A DNA stretch of 64,000 nucleotides from JANQHS01 sp965227315 (lineage in GTDB: Bacteria > Bacteroidota > Bacteroidia > Cytophagales > CCMP332). The stretch covers positions 1,736,001-1,800,000 of the forward strand of contig OZ245737.1 in assembly GCA_965227315.1 (NCBI GenBank), in the 5' to 3' direction. The position numbers and the translations under genes are program-made. This document shows positions 18,059-28,348 of this stretch, piece by piece. Positions within the stretch are counted from its first letter, which is position 1. Each line of letters opens with the position of its first letter. The notes beneath the pieces are model-generated. The model was not told where the DNA came from. It saw only the letters and a list, made by a program, of their open reading frames with translations, and ran no database searches.

Positions 18059-18796
18059 ATGATAGGAGGAAACGATTGGTACGAACAGTGGTTCGATACC
18101 CCATATTATTCCATACTCTATGGTCATCATGATGAGATCGAAGCGGAGCATTTTCTGACCAATCTTTTGCGCTTTCTTCAATTGCCGAAAAAAGCCAATA
18201 TTCTGGATTTGGCGTGTGGAGCCGGGAGGCATTCATACTATCTCCACCACCTGGGATACCGGGTCATCGGCGCCGACTTAAGTCCAATGCAGATAAAAAG
18301 GGCCAAAAACTTCTCTGAACCGGGTCTGGACTTCAGGATACACGATATGAGAACCCCGATCGATGAGAATGATTTCGATCTGATCCTTAACCTTTTCACT
18401 TCTTTCGGATATTTCAGAACCAGCCTGGAGGACGAACAAACCATGAAATCGATTTCCGGGGGCCTTCAAAAAGGCGGAAGATTCGTATTGGACTTTTTGA
18501 ATATGGAAAAGGCCCTGCCAAATCTTGTTCTCTCCGATGAAAGGGTCATCAACGGAATTGAATTTAAAATGGAAAGGTCCGTCGAAGACGGATTCCTGTA
18601 TAAAAGGATCAGGGTGACAGATGAGGGAAATTCCCATCATTATTATGAGAGACTGCGAATCCTTTACCCAAAGGACTTCGAACAACATTTTAATAAAGCC
18701 GGATTGACGATTAAGAATATCTTTGGAGATTATGAACTTGGAAACTTCGATCGATCAAATTCCGATCGTCTGATCCTTTACGCAGAAAAAGACTGA
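18059..18796 (+). CDS. Class I SAM-dependent methyltransferase
   Basis: The 245-residue product has SAM-binding motif I 'ILDLACGAGRHSYYL' (about residue 45-60) and the following acidic 'VIGADLS'. Motif II/III-like 'FDLILNLFTSFGYF' comes at about 105 and a C-terminal lid follows. The best match by pattern is the Methyltransf_25/UbiE-like group. The substrate is unknown. It lies 9 bp after the PspC gene and 1 bp before the ZIP gene, so it belongs to the exporter operon. Confidence 0.85.
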   Translation: MIGGNDWYEQWFDTPYYSILYGHHDEIEAEHFLTNLLRFLQLPKKANILDLACGAGRHSYYLHHLGYRVIGADLSPMQIKRAKNFSEPGLDFRIHDMRTPIDENDFDLILNLFTSFGYFRTSLEDEQTMKSISGGLQKGGRFVLDFLNMEKALPNLVLSDERVINGIEFKMERSVEDGFLYKRIRVTDEGNSHHYYERLRILYPKDFEQHFNKAGLTIKNIFGDYELGNFDRSNSDRLILYAEKD

Positions 18797-18797
18797 A

Positions 18798-19541
18798 TTG
18801 CTCCCAATTATCCTTCTATTCCTGTTTTCGCTCCTTCCCGGAGCCCTGGTACTTTTCCGGAAGGCTCCCGGAAAAACCGGATTCAGATTTTTGCTCACCT
18901 TTAGTGGTGCCTACCTGCTCACGCTGATTTGCTCTCACCTGCTCCCCGACCTGTTTGTTCATGGCGAAGATCCGCACCACATCGGGTCATGGGTTGTATT
19001 GGGCCTCTTTGGCCAAATGCTTCTTGAAGGGTTTACCAAGGGGGTGGAACATGGTCATATGCACCTGCACAACGACCATAGAAATGCGGGCTCGGCTTTC
19101 ACCGGTTTTTCGATAATCATGGCATTATCCGTTCACGCATTGGTCGAAGGTTCGATGCTCGTTCAGGGATTTCGCATGACCAATGCAGTGGACGGTTTTG
19201 GCCTGCTTGCCGGGATACTGGTGCACAAGGTGCCTGCATCGATCGCCTTGGCCATGATCTTGAGTCAGAGAATGAATCCAAGAGTCGTGTTTGTATTGCT
19301 CTTGCTTTTCTCCTCCATGAGCCCATTGGGACTAGCCCTGGGAGACAGCCTGCATAAAAGAGAGATCCTTTCCAATGAAGGTCTGCAAATACTCTACGGC
19401 CTGGCATCCGGTAGCCTGCTTTACATATCCTTCACCATCATTTTCGAAGCCCGTAAGGATCATGGCTTTCGTTTGAAGGAAACCCTCCCGGCCATTTTAG
19501 GTGCCCTTGCCGCATTTACCATGAATTGGGGGATGCATTAA
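18798..19541 (+). CDS. ZIP family metal transporter
   Basis: The 247-residue inner-membrane protein has about seven or eight hydrophobic segments and a His-rich loop between helices 3 and 4 ('VEHGHMHLHNDH', about residue 95-105). The helix-4 metal site is 'HALVEG' and helix 5 has 'HKVPASIALA' (the common form is HHxPE; here the second His and the Glu are replaced). It probably imports divalent zinc, iron or manganese. The start is TTG at 18798, directly after the methyltransferase stop. It is the last gene of the operon that starts at 15559. Confidence 0.85.
   Translation: MLPIILLFLFSLLPGALVLFRKAPGKTGFRFLLTFSGAYLLTLICSHLLPDLFVHGEDPHHIGSWVVLGLFGQMLLEGFTKGVEHGHMHLHNDHRNAGSAFTGFSIIMALSVHALVEGSMLVQGFRMTNAVDGFGLLAGILVHKVPASIALAMILSQRMNPRVVFVLLLLFSSMSPLGLALGDSLHKREILSNEGLQILYGLASGSLLYISFTIIFEARKDHGFRLKETLPAILGALAAFTMNWGMH
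19514..19536 (+). repeat. Short direct repeat, copy 1 (end of ZIP gene)
   Basis: A 23-bp stretch at the 3' end of the ZIP coding region, of the form ATTTACCATGnATTGGGGGATnC, recurs 153 bp downstream with two mismatches. Confidence 0.6.
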
Positions 19542-19666
19542 GTTGTTCTTCTGCCATGGCCTGAACAAAGGCCTGACTTTGACGCTATTTCCGAGAGCTT
19601 CACAGCGTATTCAGTCTATCGAAAACGATTTGATCGCAAAATGGGGGATTTCTGCCTGAATACGGT

Positions 19667-19689
19667 ATTTACCATGTATTGGGGGATAC
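19667..19689 (+). repeat. Short direct repeat, copy 2 (non-coding)
   Basis: Second copy of the 23-bp element at the end of the ZIP gene, here in non-coding DNA. It may be a remnant of a partial duplication of the gene end. Confidence 0.6.
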
Positions 19690-19852
19690 CGCAGGTTTTT
19701 TTAGCGCCTACTTTTGGGCAGTAAGCAAAATCTTGATGAAGAAAAACACAATTGGACGGGAAATCCTTACCGCTAGCGCAACATTGAATACAAAGCCTAT
19801 ATGATCATGGAATAGTAAAACGTTCTCTCCTTTGACCTTTGAGAGGGAATTG

Positions 19853-20029
19853 AAAACAAACCATGATTAGATCCTCCTCTGTTTTCATGGATTTGTTACT
19901 AACGCCGCAAGAGTCCTAAAGGACTCTCAATCAGGCGTTAATAAAGATAAAGGTGAATAGTACAGTTTCATCTTGATTTGTAATACAGTAATAAAGCCCC
20001 TGCTTGATTTGATAAGCAGGGGGTTTTTT
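19853..20029 (+). ncRNA. Candidate structured small RNA 1
   Basis: There are three helices in order. First, ACAAACCATG (19856-19865) pairs with CATGG-a-TTTGT (19886-19896), one bulged A. Second, TAACGCC (19900-19906) pairs with GGCGTTA (19934-19940), enclosing GAGTCC (19911-19916) paired with GGACTC (19921-19926) around a TAAA loop. Third is a nine-pair terminator hairpin (19997-20022) with six T. No reading frame is associated. The 5' end is inferred from the first helix. It could instead be a long structured 3' UTR of the ZIP operon. I recognise no known RNA family. Confidence 0.45.
19997..20029 (+). terminator. Strong intrinsic terminator of candidate RNA 1
   Basis: CCCCTGCTT (19997-20005) pairs perfectly with AAGCAGGGG (20014-20022), followed by one G and six T. 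The T-run orients it on the plus strand. Confidence 0.9.
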
Positions 20030-20052
20030 CTGAAATTAAAGTAAAGAATTTT

Positions 20053-20132
20053 CCGCAGAGCAGGCTGATATTGGTTCAGGAAAAACTGGAAGCTCTGTGG
20101 GCCCCCGCAAATAAACCCGCGGGGGTTTTTTT
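20053..20132 (+). ncRNA. Candidate structured small RNA 2
   Basis: CCGCAGAGC (20053-20061) pairs with GCTCTGTGG (20092-20100), nine pairs with one G-U. It encloses a small TTCAG/CTGGA hairpin with a purine-rich loop, and a terminator follows at once (20102-20132). It is about 80 nt. The size and stem invite comparison with 4.5S SRP RNA, but the conserved GGAA-tetraloop/AGCAGCC signature is absent, so I do not call it that. It may be an independent small RNA or a leader attenuator for the gene at 20158. Confidence 0.4.
20102..20132 (+). terminator. Strong intrinsic terminator of candidate RNA 2
   Basis: CCCCCGC (20102-20108) pairs perfectly with GCGGGGG (20119-20125), followed by seven T. It ends 25 bp before the next start codon, so it would also block read-through into that gene. 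Confidence 0.9.
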
Positions 20133-20157
20133 ATATTTAAGTGTTAACCCTGTTTGA

Positions 20158-21870
20158 ATGACTGCACGGAGCCTACTTTTCACTTTCCTGATTGCCTTAT
20201 TTTCTCTGGAGTCTACGGCTACTCATATTCTTGGTGGACAGATCCATGTTCGAAAAATTGATTCCGTTCGATATGCCGTGGATATCGAGATCTTTCATGA
20301 AGCGAGTTTATTTCCTGGTCCTTACCCTATGTTTTCCACCACCTACAATTTGATCGGGTTGAATTTAGGGGCCAGAATCCAGTTGGGAAGTTTTCAGGCT
20401 TCTTTAACGAATTTTGATTCTGTAGGCTGGCCTCCATATTGCGGTTCTACAACTTTTCCGTTTTGGGTATATAATTCTCAATTATCGGATACGATCACCA
20501 TTCCACAATCTGCAAACGGCTATAGTGATGGTATTTTGTTCGAGGTCTATGGACCTATGTTCGGCTTACCTCATCCAGACTCCGTTCAGGTTTATGCTCA
20601 TATCCGGGATTTGAATTCGATTGGTTTTGGAAAGCAGGAATTCCCAAAATGGCCTTTGCTCAAGGCTCTGATGCTCTGCAGAAATCAGGCAAACAACGTG
20701 GACATGTCTGCTAATGAATCGGATGGAGATAGTCTGATTTATGAGTTTTTTGATCCGGAAGCTGCTCAGGCGAATAGTTCTCCGATTATACCCGGCACGA
20801 CAGGATATTTCAATCAGATCAGTTCGAATCCACCCATAGTTATAGATCCACAGACCGGAATTCTTAGCGGAAAACCTATAAATCAGGGAGTACACAGCAT
20901 GGGGCAAAAGGTTCTTGAATACCGGAACGGAAATCTTATTTACGAATCTTATCGAAGTTTTAGGGTTGTTGCCATGAATTGCCCCTATGTCAATACAGCT
21001 AAGCCCAGGGCTTTTTATGGGGATGACGCATTTGTGAACTCAATACTCGATTCCGATACGGTCATAGCCAGTTCGGGAAACGTAGAAATACCTGTTTCGA
21101 TCATCGATCCTGATTCCAATAATGTTCTGCATTATGAAGTTCAAAGTCAAAAGATCCTTCCGGGGGATATATCATTAGCATATGCCAGTACTATATCAAA
21201 TGCTGCAGGTGATACTATGAATAATCGAATCATCATCAATCTGAGTACCGGGGTTTCATCTGATACACTGCTCTTTATTTCGAATAACATTAATTGTTAC
21301 GCAGACTACCGGGATACCTTCTATATACCCATCGTCTTCGCTAACCCTTCAAATGCTGGGCTGAGCAACACTTTGTTGATCAATATCGATACCGCAACGG
21401 ATTTTGATATGTTTCCATATCTCAATGGAAACCCGATTCAGGGAGGCACATGGATCGATGTTTCAAACAGTGGTTTGATCACGTCCAACGGAGCTTTTTG
21501 GGGAAGCCTGGTCACCCAGTCCGCGACCTACAAGGCCAGATATGAACAGCAGAACATGGGATATCCGATCGACACGGCCACGTTGACCATTAGATTGATC
21601 AAAGGGACCGGACTGGCCTCAGGAGCTACTCAAGAGTTAAGGGTATTTCCAAATCCCAGCTCTCGTTACGTGCAAATAGAATCGACTGAAAAATGGATTG
21701 AATCAGCTGAGTTGATCAATATGGCTGGTCAGAAAATCCCGGTGGATCTCGAAAGAAACGAAACCACCATGCGGATCAATACCCTGGAGTTGGAGAATGG
21801 TATTTACATTCTGAAGATGATCGATAGTCTGGGTGATTTTCAAACAGAGAGAATCACAATTCTGCACTGA
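20158..21870 (+). CDS. Secreted protein with T9SS type A sorting domain
   Basis: The 570-residue product has a signal peptide (MTARSLLFTFLIALFSLESTA), then 'THILGGQIHVRKID', a start shared by many Bacteroidota surface proteins. The middle contains a cadherin/Ig-like fold region ('PIVIDPQTGILSGKPINQG' at about 225-245). The last 75 residues ('LRVFPNPSSRYVQIES...INMAGQKI...LENGIYILKMIDS') are a Por secretion tail, meaning export through the type IX system and cell-surface attachment or release. The function of the mature part is unknown. It stands alone behind two tandem terminators, so it needs its own promoter, which I could not place. Confidence 0.88.
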   Translation: MTARSLLFTFLIALFSLESTATHILGGQIHVRKIDSVRYAVDIEIFHEASLFPGPYPMFSTTYNLIGLNLGARIQLGSFQASLTNFDSVGWPPYCGSTTFPFWVYNSQLSDTITIPQSANGYSDGILFEVYGPMFGLPHPDSVQVYAHIRDLNSIGFGKQEFPKWPLLKALMLCRNQANNVDMSANESDGDSLIYEFFDPEAAQANSSPIIPGTTGYFNQISSNPPIVIDPQTGILSGKPINQGVHSMGQKVLEYRNGNLIYESYRSFRVVAMNCPYVNTAKPRAFYGDDAFVNSILDSDTVIASSGNVEIPVSIIDPDSNNVLHYEVQSQKILPGDISLAYASTISNAAGDTMNNRIIINLSTGVSSDTLLFISNNINCYADYRDTFYIPIVFANPSNAGLSNTLLINIDTATDFDMFPYLNGNPIQGGTWIDVSNSGLITSNGAFWGSLVTQSATYKARYEQQNMGYPIDTATLTIRLIKGTGLASGATQELRVFPNPSSRYVQIESTEKWIESAELINMAGQKIPVDLERNETTMRINTLELENGIYILKMIDSLGDFQTERITILH

Positions 21871-21939
21871 TCCGTTTGATCTCAGTATGTAAAGCAGGAT
21901 CTTTCTCAAACCAAATAAGCCTATGGCTGTTACCATTTA

Positions 21940-22176
21940 ATGAATCAACCAAAAAGAGCAGGAGACCAACCCATAGAAGTGGAGTTGCAGGAAGGCAGAA
22001 ACTACGCATGGTGTGCTTGCGGGCTATCGGAAAATCAACCCTTTTGCGATGGCTCTCATCAGAAAACAGATCTGCAACCTGTTGTTTTCAAAGCTCAGAA
22101 AAGTGAAACCCGCTGGATGTGTGCCTGCAAGGGGACACGCCATAAACCGTTCTGCGACGGTTCTCATAAGAGCTAA
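21940..22176 (+). CDS. Double CDGSH iron-sulfur protein
   Basis: The 78-residue soluble protein consists of two CDGSH motifs in tandem: 'CACGLSENQPFCDGSH' (about residues 25-40) and 'CACKGTRHKPFCDGSH' (about 60-75). Each supplies three Cys and one His to a [2Fe-2S] cluster. This arrangement is like mitochondrial CISD3/MiNT and bacterial single-chain forms. The role is redox or cluster transfer. It has no transmembrane anchor. It lies 83 bp upstream of pirin, and the palindrome between them may control pirin only. Confidence 0.93.
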   Translation: MNQPKRAGDQPIEVELQEGRNYAWCACGLSENQPFCDGSHQKTDLQPVVFKAQKSETRWMCACKGTRHKPFCDGSHKS

Positions 22177-22231
22177 AAGATCCAATTCCTAACTTGAGAA
22201 GCTCATATGTTCAAATCCAATTTTTGGAACA

Positions 22232-22251
22232 ATATTTGTTACAACAAATAT
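22232..22251. promoter_or_regulatory. Perfect 20-bp palindromic operator in front of pirin gene
   Basis: ATATTTGTT (22232-22240), spacer AC, AACAAATAT (22243-22251): a perfect 9-bp inverted repeat ending eight bases before the pirin ATG. The form TTTGTTnnAACAAA is typical of MarR/DUF24-type or other winged-helix dimer operators. No such regulator is encoded in the window, so the binding protein is unknown. Confidence 0.65.
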
Positions 22252-22259
22252 AAACTCTA

Positions 22260-23264
22260 ATGAGCAATTCAGCAATTAAAGACATCAAGCCATTGGGCTT
22301 TCCCTGGGTGACACAGGACCCCTTCCTTTTCTGTGTATTTCACGAGGATTTTTATCCCAAAGGAAATGGAGAACTCGGTCCGGACGCTTCATTGGAAGGA
22401 CGGGCGATCGGCAATGATTTCACCCTCAAGGATGGCTGGAGAATGTATCATGGATCAAAGATCCCCGGGTTTCCTTCTCATCCGCACCGAGGATTTGAGA
22501 CGGTGACCATTGTAAACAAAGGCATGGTAGACCATGCGGATTCCTTAGGGGCAGCGGGTCGATTCGGCGATGGCGACGTTCAATGGATGACGGCCGGAAA
22601 GGGAGTGCAGCACAGTGAGATGTTTCCCTTGTTGAAAGAGGATGCTGAAAATCCCCTCGAATTGTTCCAGATCTGGTTGAATCTTCCCAAAAACAAAAAA
22701 TTTTCCGAACCACATTTCAAAATGCTCTGGAGTGAAGGCATTCCATTTGTTGAGAAAGATGGCATTGAGGTTCAGATCATTGCCGGTTCCCTTGAGTCAA
22801 ACAAGGCTCCGGAGCCTGCACCCGACTCCTGGGCTGCCGATCCTGAGCATGAAGTGGCGATCTGGAATATTAAGCTACAACCGGAGGCAAGCTTCGACCT
22901 GCCAAAATCCTCAGCAGAGGTCAACCGTAGCTTATACTTTTTTCAAGGAGATGAGATTTGGGTAAACGGAGACAAAATCGATCGTCATTGTGCAATTGAG
23001 CTATTCGCTGATCAGGAAGTCTCGATCAGGGCCGGATCCGAAAATATCAGGCTATTGCTTCTTCAAGGCAAGCCGATCAATGAGCCCATAGCCCAATATG
23101 GTCCGTTCGTGATGAACGAAGAGCATGAGATCCAGGAAACCATTCGCGATTATCAAAGGACCCAATTTGGGGGTTGGCCATGGCCGGGCCCCGACCCTAC
23201 CCATGGCAAGGATAGTAGGCGTTTTGCGAAATACCCTGATGGCCGGGAAGAAATTCCCGATTAG
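22260..23264 (+). CDS. Pirin family protein
   Basis: The 334-residue bicupin has the pirin metal site in the N-terminal cupin: 'SHPHRGFETVT' (about 73-83), 'DHADS' and 'QWMTAGKGVQHSEMF' (three His and one Glu around iron). The C-terminal cupin and a long C-terminal tail ('QRTQFGGWPWPGPDPTHGK') are as in the longer Bacteroidota pirins. Relatives show quercetinase activity or act as iron/redox sensors. The substrate here is unknown. The ATG at 22260 lies directly behind the palindrome, which suggests repression relieved by an electrophile, quinone or oxidant (inference). Confidence 0.92.
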   Translation: MSNSAIKDIKPLGFPWVTQDPFLFCVFHEDFYPKGNGELGPDASLEGRAIGNDFTLKDGWRMYHGSKIPGFPSHPHRGFETVTIVNKGMVDHADSLGAAGRFGDGDVQWMTAGKGVQHSEMFPLLKEDAENPLELFQIWLNLPKNKKFSEPHFKMLWSEGIPFVEKDGIEVQIIAGSLESNKAPEPAPDSWAADPEHEVAIWNIKLQPEASFDLPKSSAEVNRSLYFFQGDEIWVNGDKIDRHCAIELFADQEVSIRAGSENIRLLLLQGKPINEPIAQYGPFVMNEEHEIQETIRDYQRTQFGGWPWPGPDPTHGKDSRRFAKYPDGREEIPD

Positions 23265-23323
23265 TCAATAGGCTTTGAGTGCGCATAGCATTTGGTTCCG
23301 CTCACTACAAATTCGTTAAATTC

Positions 23324-23836
23324 ATGGCCATGAAACCACTTCCATGGCTTGAAAGAAGCTTTGAATTTTCCTTTCCTGTAGAAATGTACCCGGCTTTCCT
23401 TACGCGAGTGAGCGGTACTCCGGCAAGGCTGGAGGAATTCATCGCAGAGTTGCACCCGGCTACGCTAACCCAACAGGTCGATGGAAAATGGTCCATACAA
23501 GAGCATGTTGGACACCTTGTGGATCTTGATCAGCTTCACGAAGGCAGGCTGGACGATTTTAGAGCTGGAAAAAAGGTATTGCGCGCGGCAGATATGAAAA
23601 ACATCAAAACCGAACAGGCAAAGCATAATGAAAAGGATATCGGCGAAATTCTCCGATCCTTCCGCCTTGCCAGGAAAAATTTTGTCAGAAAACTCGAACA
23701 ATTCTCCGATGAAGAATTTGCGAGATCAGCTCTTCATGAAAGGCTTGGGAAACAAATGCGTCTCGTGGATCTTGTGTATTTCGTGGCTGAGCACGATGAC
23801 CACCACATGGCTTTGATGAAAGAGATCTCAGATTGA
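23324..23836 (+). CDS. DinB superfamily protein
   Basis: The frame is open from a GTG at 23279, but the ATG at 23324 (or 23330) gives a more normal 168-170-residue protein. It is a DinB/YfiT-like four-helix bundle with metal-binding His in 'IQEHVGHLVDLDQLH' (about residue 65-75) and 'VAEHDDHHMALM' near the C terminus. Family members are metal-dependent thiol transferases or of unknown function. It lies 60 bp downstream of pirin on the same strand, possibly the same transcript, which would fit a stress-response theme. Confidence 0.85.
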   Translation: MAMKPLPWLERSFEFSFPVEMYPAFLTRVSGTPARLEEFIAELHPATLTQQVDGKWSIQEHVGHLVDLDQLHEGRLDDFRAGKKVLRAADMKNIKTEQAKHNEKDIGEILRSFRLARKNFVRKLEQFSDEEFARSALHERLGKQMRLVDLVYFVAEHDDHHMALMKEISD

Positions 23837-23942
23837 GCTTTTCCAATCGATCCAATTCAATAAACGCGACCATAGCTACTTTCCGGTAATTGCCCTTGGA
23901 TAACCTGAAGAGACACTCAGAGCAGAAGGGGCAAGTGGGCAT

Positions 23943-23978
23943 AAAAAAAGGACTCCAACCAAAAAATGGAAGAAGTCC
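23943..23978 (-). terminator. Intrinsic terminator of tRNA-Val
   Basis: On the minus strand GGACT (23978-23974) pairs with AGTCC (23954-23950). The stem extends through TC/GG and CCA/TGG around a short internal loop, followed by seven T (23949-23943). Confidence 0.7.
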
Positions 23979-23985
23979 AATCGTG

Positions 23986-24060
23986 TGGGACCTACTGGAT
24001 TCGAACCAGTGACCCCTTGCCTGTCAAGCAAGTGCTCTAAACCAACTGAGCTAAGGCCCC
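23986..24060 (-). tRNA. tRNA-Val (anticodon GAC)
   Basis: The 75-nt cloverleaf on the minus strand has acceptor arm GGGGCCT/AGGTCCC with one G-U pair, D-arm GCTC/GAGC, anticodon arm CTTGC-TTGACAG-GCAAG (anticodon GAC, reading GUC/GUU), TTCGAAT T-loop with ACTGG/CCAGT stem, and discriminator A. CCA is not encoded. A terminator follows eight bases downstream. Confidence 0.96.
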
Positions 24061-24099
24061 GGGGCATTAAGGTTGGCAAAAATAAAAATGATTTCCTGA

Positions 24100-24309
24100 T
24101 TATTGCTCCTCAAGCAATTCATCCAGATCAACCTTCAACTGTAGAAGCCAATTGGAAACCTCAACCAGGGTTTCAACCTCCTCCTCTTCGCCTTCAAAAC
24201 CCGAACTTTCGGAGAGATCAATGCCTTCCGCCAATTCCTTGAGATCCTTGCCCAATGCTTCCAGTCTTTTGGCAATGACTGACAACTTGTTCGCTGATTC
24301 TTTATCCAT
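24100..24309 (-). CDS. Small acidic helical protein (hypothetical)
   Basis: The 69-residue product is predicted to be two amphipathic helices ('KLSVIAKRLEALGKDLKELAE' and 'VSNWLLQLKVDLDELLEEQ') joined by a Glu-rich turn. It has no signal or membrane segment. It lies between tRNA-Val and the divergent secA gene and has an ATG start at 24309. I do not recognise a family. The regular heptad pattern and acidic composition support a real protein, perhaps a small adaptor. It could be co-transcribed with the tRNA. Confidence 0.6.
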   Translation of the reverse strand: MDKESANKLSVIAKRLEALGKDLKELAEGIDLSESSGFEGEEEEVETLVEVSNWLLQLKVDLDELLEEQ

Positions 24310-24342
24310 ATTCCAAAAATCATAACAAAAGACCTTATGGCA

Positions 24343-24358
24343 CCCTTATTGATAAGGG
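24343..24358. promoter_or_regulatory. Perfect inverted repeat upstream of secA
   Basis: CCCTTAT, spacer TG, ATAAGGG: 16 bp, located 63 bp before the secA start and inside the divergent promoter region. It may be an operator; the protein that binds it is unknown. Confidence 0.4.
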
Positions 24359-24386
24359 AAAATTAAAATACGCGCTCAATTTGGCT

Positions 24387-24394
24387 TAATTTTG
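24387..24394 (+). promoter_or_regulatory. Probable -7 box (TAATTTTG) of secA
   Basis: Exact TAnnTTTG match. No clear -33 TTTG lies at the right distance. The predicted transcript start is about 24401, which gives a 20-nt purine-rich leader before the ATG at 24422. Confidence 0.4.
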
Positions 24395-24421
24395 CGCTCC
24401 ACTTGAAAGAAGAAGCAAGGA

Positions 24422-27790
<3,369 letters not shown>

Positions 27791-28348
27791 ATGAAGTTGA
27801 GGCTTTTCTTTTTCGCTTTGATTCTACTGTTCCTCGTCGGTTCGGAGGATAGCTATGGACAAAGAAAAAAGAGAAAGAAGAACAAAGGCAATGAGTCTGC
27901 CTTTACCATCGACTTCAAAAAATACAGCAAAGACTATCCTCCCTTGAAAACCGATTCCGCGCTGCTTTTGGGCTCAGGAGGTGATTCGATCTTCATTTAC
28001 AATGACTCCTCCTTTCTTGCAGGAGATAATACGGCTGACTCCATACTTTTTTTGATGGACACGCTTTCCAAGATGAACAATCGCGTTCCCTTTGAAGGAT
28101 ATCGAATTGTGCTCTATACCGGACCGGATAGACAAAAAGCTTTGATCACGAAAGGAAAAGCCATTAAGCTTTTTAATGATCAAACAGCGGTTTACTATAA
28201 CTACGAGAGGCCATATTTCAGGGTAAAAGCCGGCAACTACTTCGATCGATATTCCGCCTATCCCACTTTCGTCAGAGTCAAGAGGGAATTCCCCACGGCT
28301 CTGCTTGTTCCGGAACCCATCAATGTAAGCAAGGTTCAATTTGAATAG
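27791..28348 (+). CDS. SPOR-like domain secreted protein
   Basis: The 185-residue product has a signal peptide (MKLRLFFFALILLFLVGSEDSYG), then a very basic stretch (RKKRKKNKG). Its C-terminal 85 residues have the SPOR fold pattern ('FEGYRIVLYTGPDRQKALITKG ... YYNYERPYFRVKAGNYFDR ... AYPTFVRVKREFPTALLVPE'). SPOR domains bind denuded peptidoglycan at division sites or, in Bacteroidota, occur in small periplasmic proteins of unknown role. It is directly adjacent to secA, with the ATG right after the secA stop. Confidence 0.75.
   Translation: MKLRLFFFALILLFLVGSEDSYGQRKKRKKNKGNESAFTIDFKKYSKDYPPLKTDSALLLGSGGDSIFIYNDSSFLAGDNTADSILFLMDTLSKMNNRVPFEGYRIVLYTGPDRQKALITKGKAIKLFNDQTAVYYNYERPYFRVKAGNYFDRYSAYPTFVRVKREFPTALLVPEPINVSKVQFE

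Larger units (their letters stand above)
19542..20157 (+). other. 616-bp intergenic region without a protein gene
   Basis: No convincing reading frame exists here. The first 300 bp hold the second copy of the ZIP-tail repeat, an isolated TAnnTTTG-like octamer (19709-19716) without a good -33 partner, and a 22-codon frame (19737 on) that I do not believe. The second half holds two structured elements, each closed by a strong terminator, described separately. Confidence 0.7.

Noticed and set aside
19737..19805. 22-codon frame starting MKKNT
   Set aside because: Too short, no similarity or conserved motif, and no supporting context.
19900..19940. Hairpin with TAACGCC...GGCGTTA arms resembling an integron attC site
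   Set aside because: The arms do not fit the RYYYAAC/GTTRRRY boxes, the element is only 41 nt, shorter than known attC sites, and there is no integrase or cassette array. I keep it as part of a candidate RNA.
20053..20132. 4.5S signal recognition particle RNA
   Set aside because: Length and overall stem fit loosely, but the invariant tetraloop and AGCAGCC region are missing.
24135..24323. 62-codon minus-strand frame overlapping the small acidic gene
   Set aside because: It is the alternative frame of 24100-24309. The chosen frame has a regular helical pattern, this one is rich in Trp and Lys without order.
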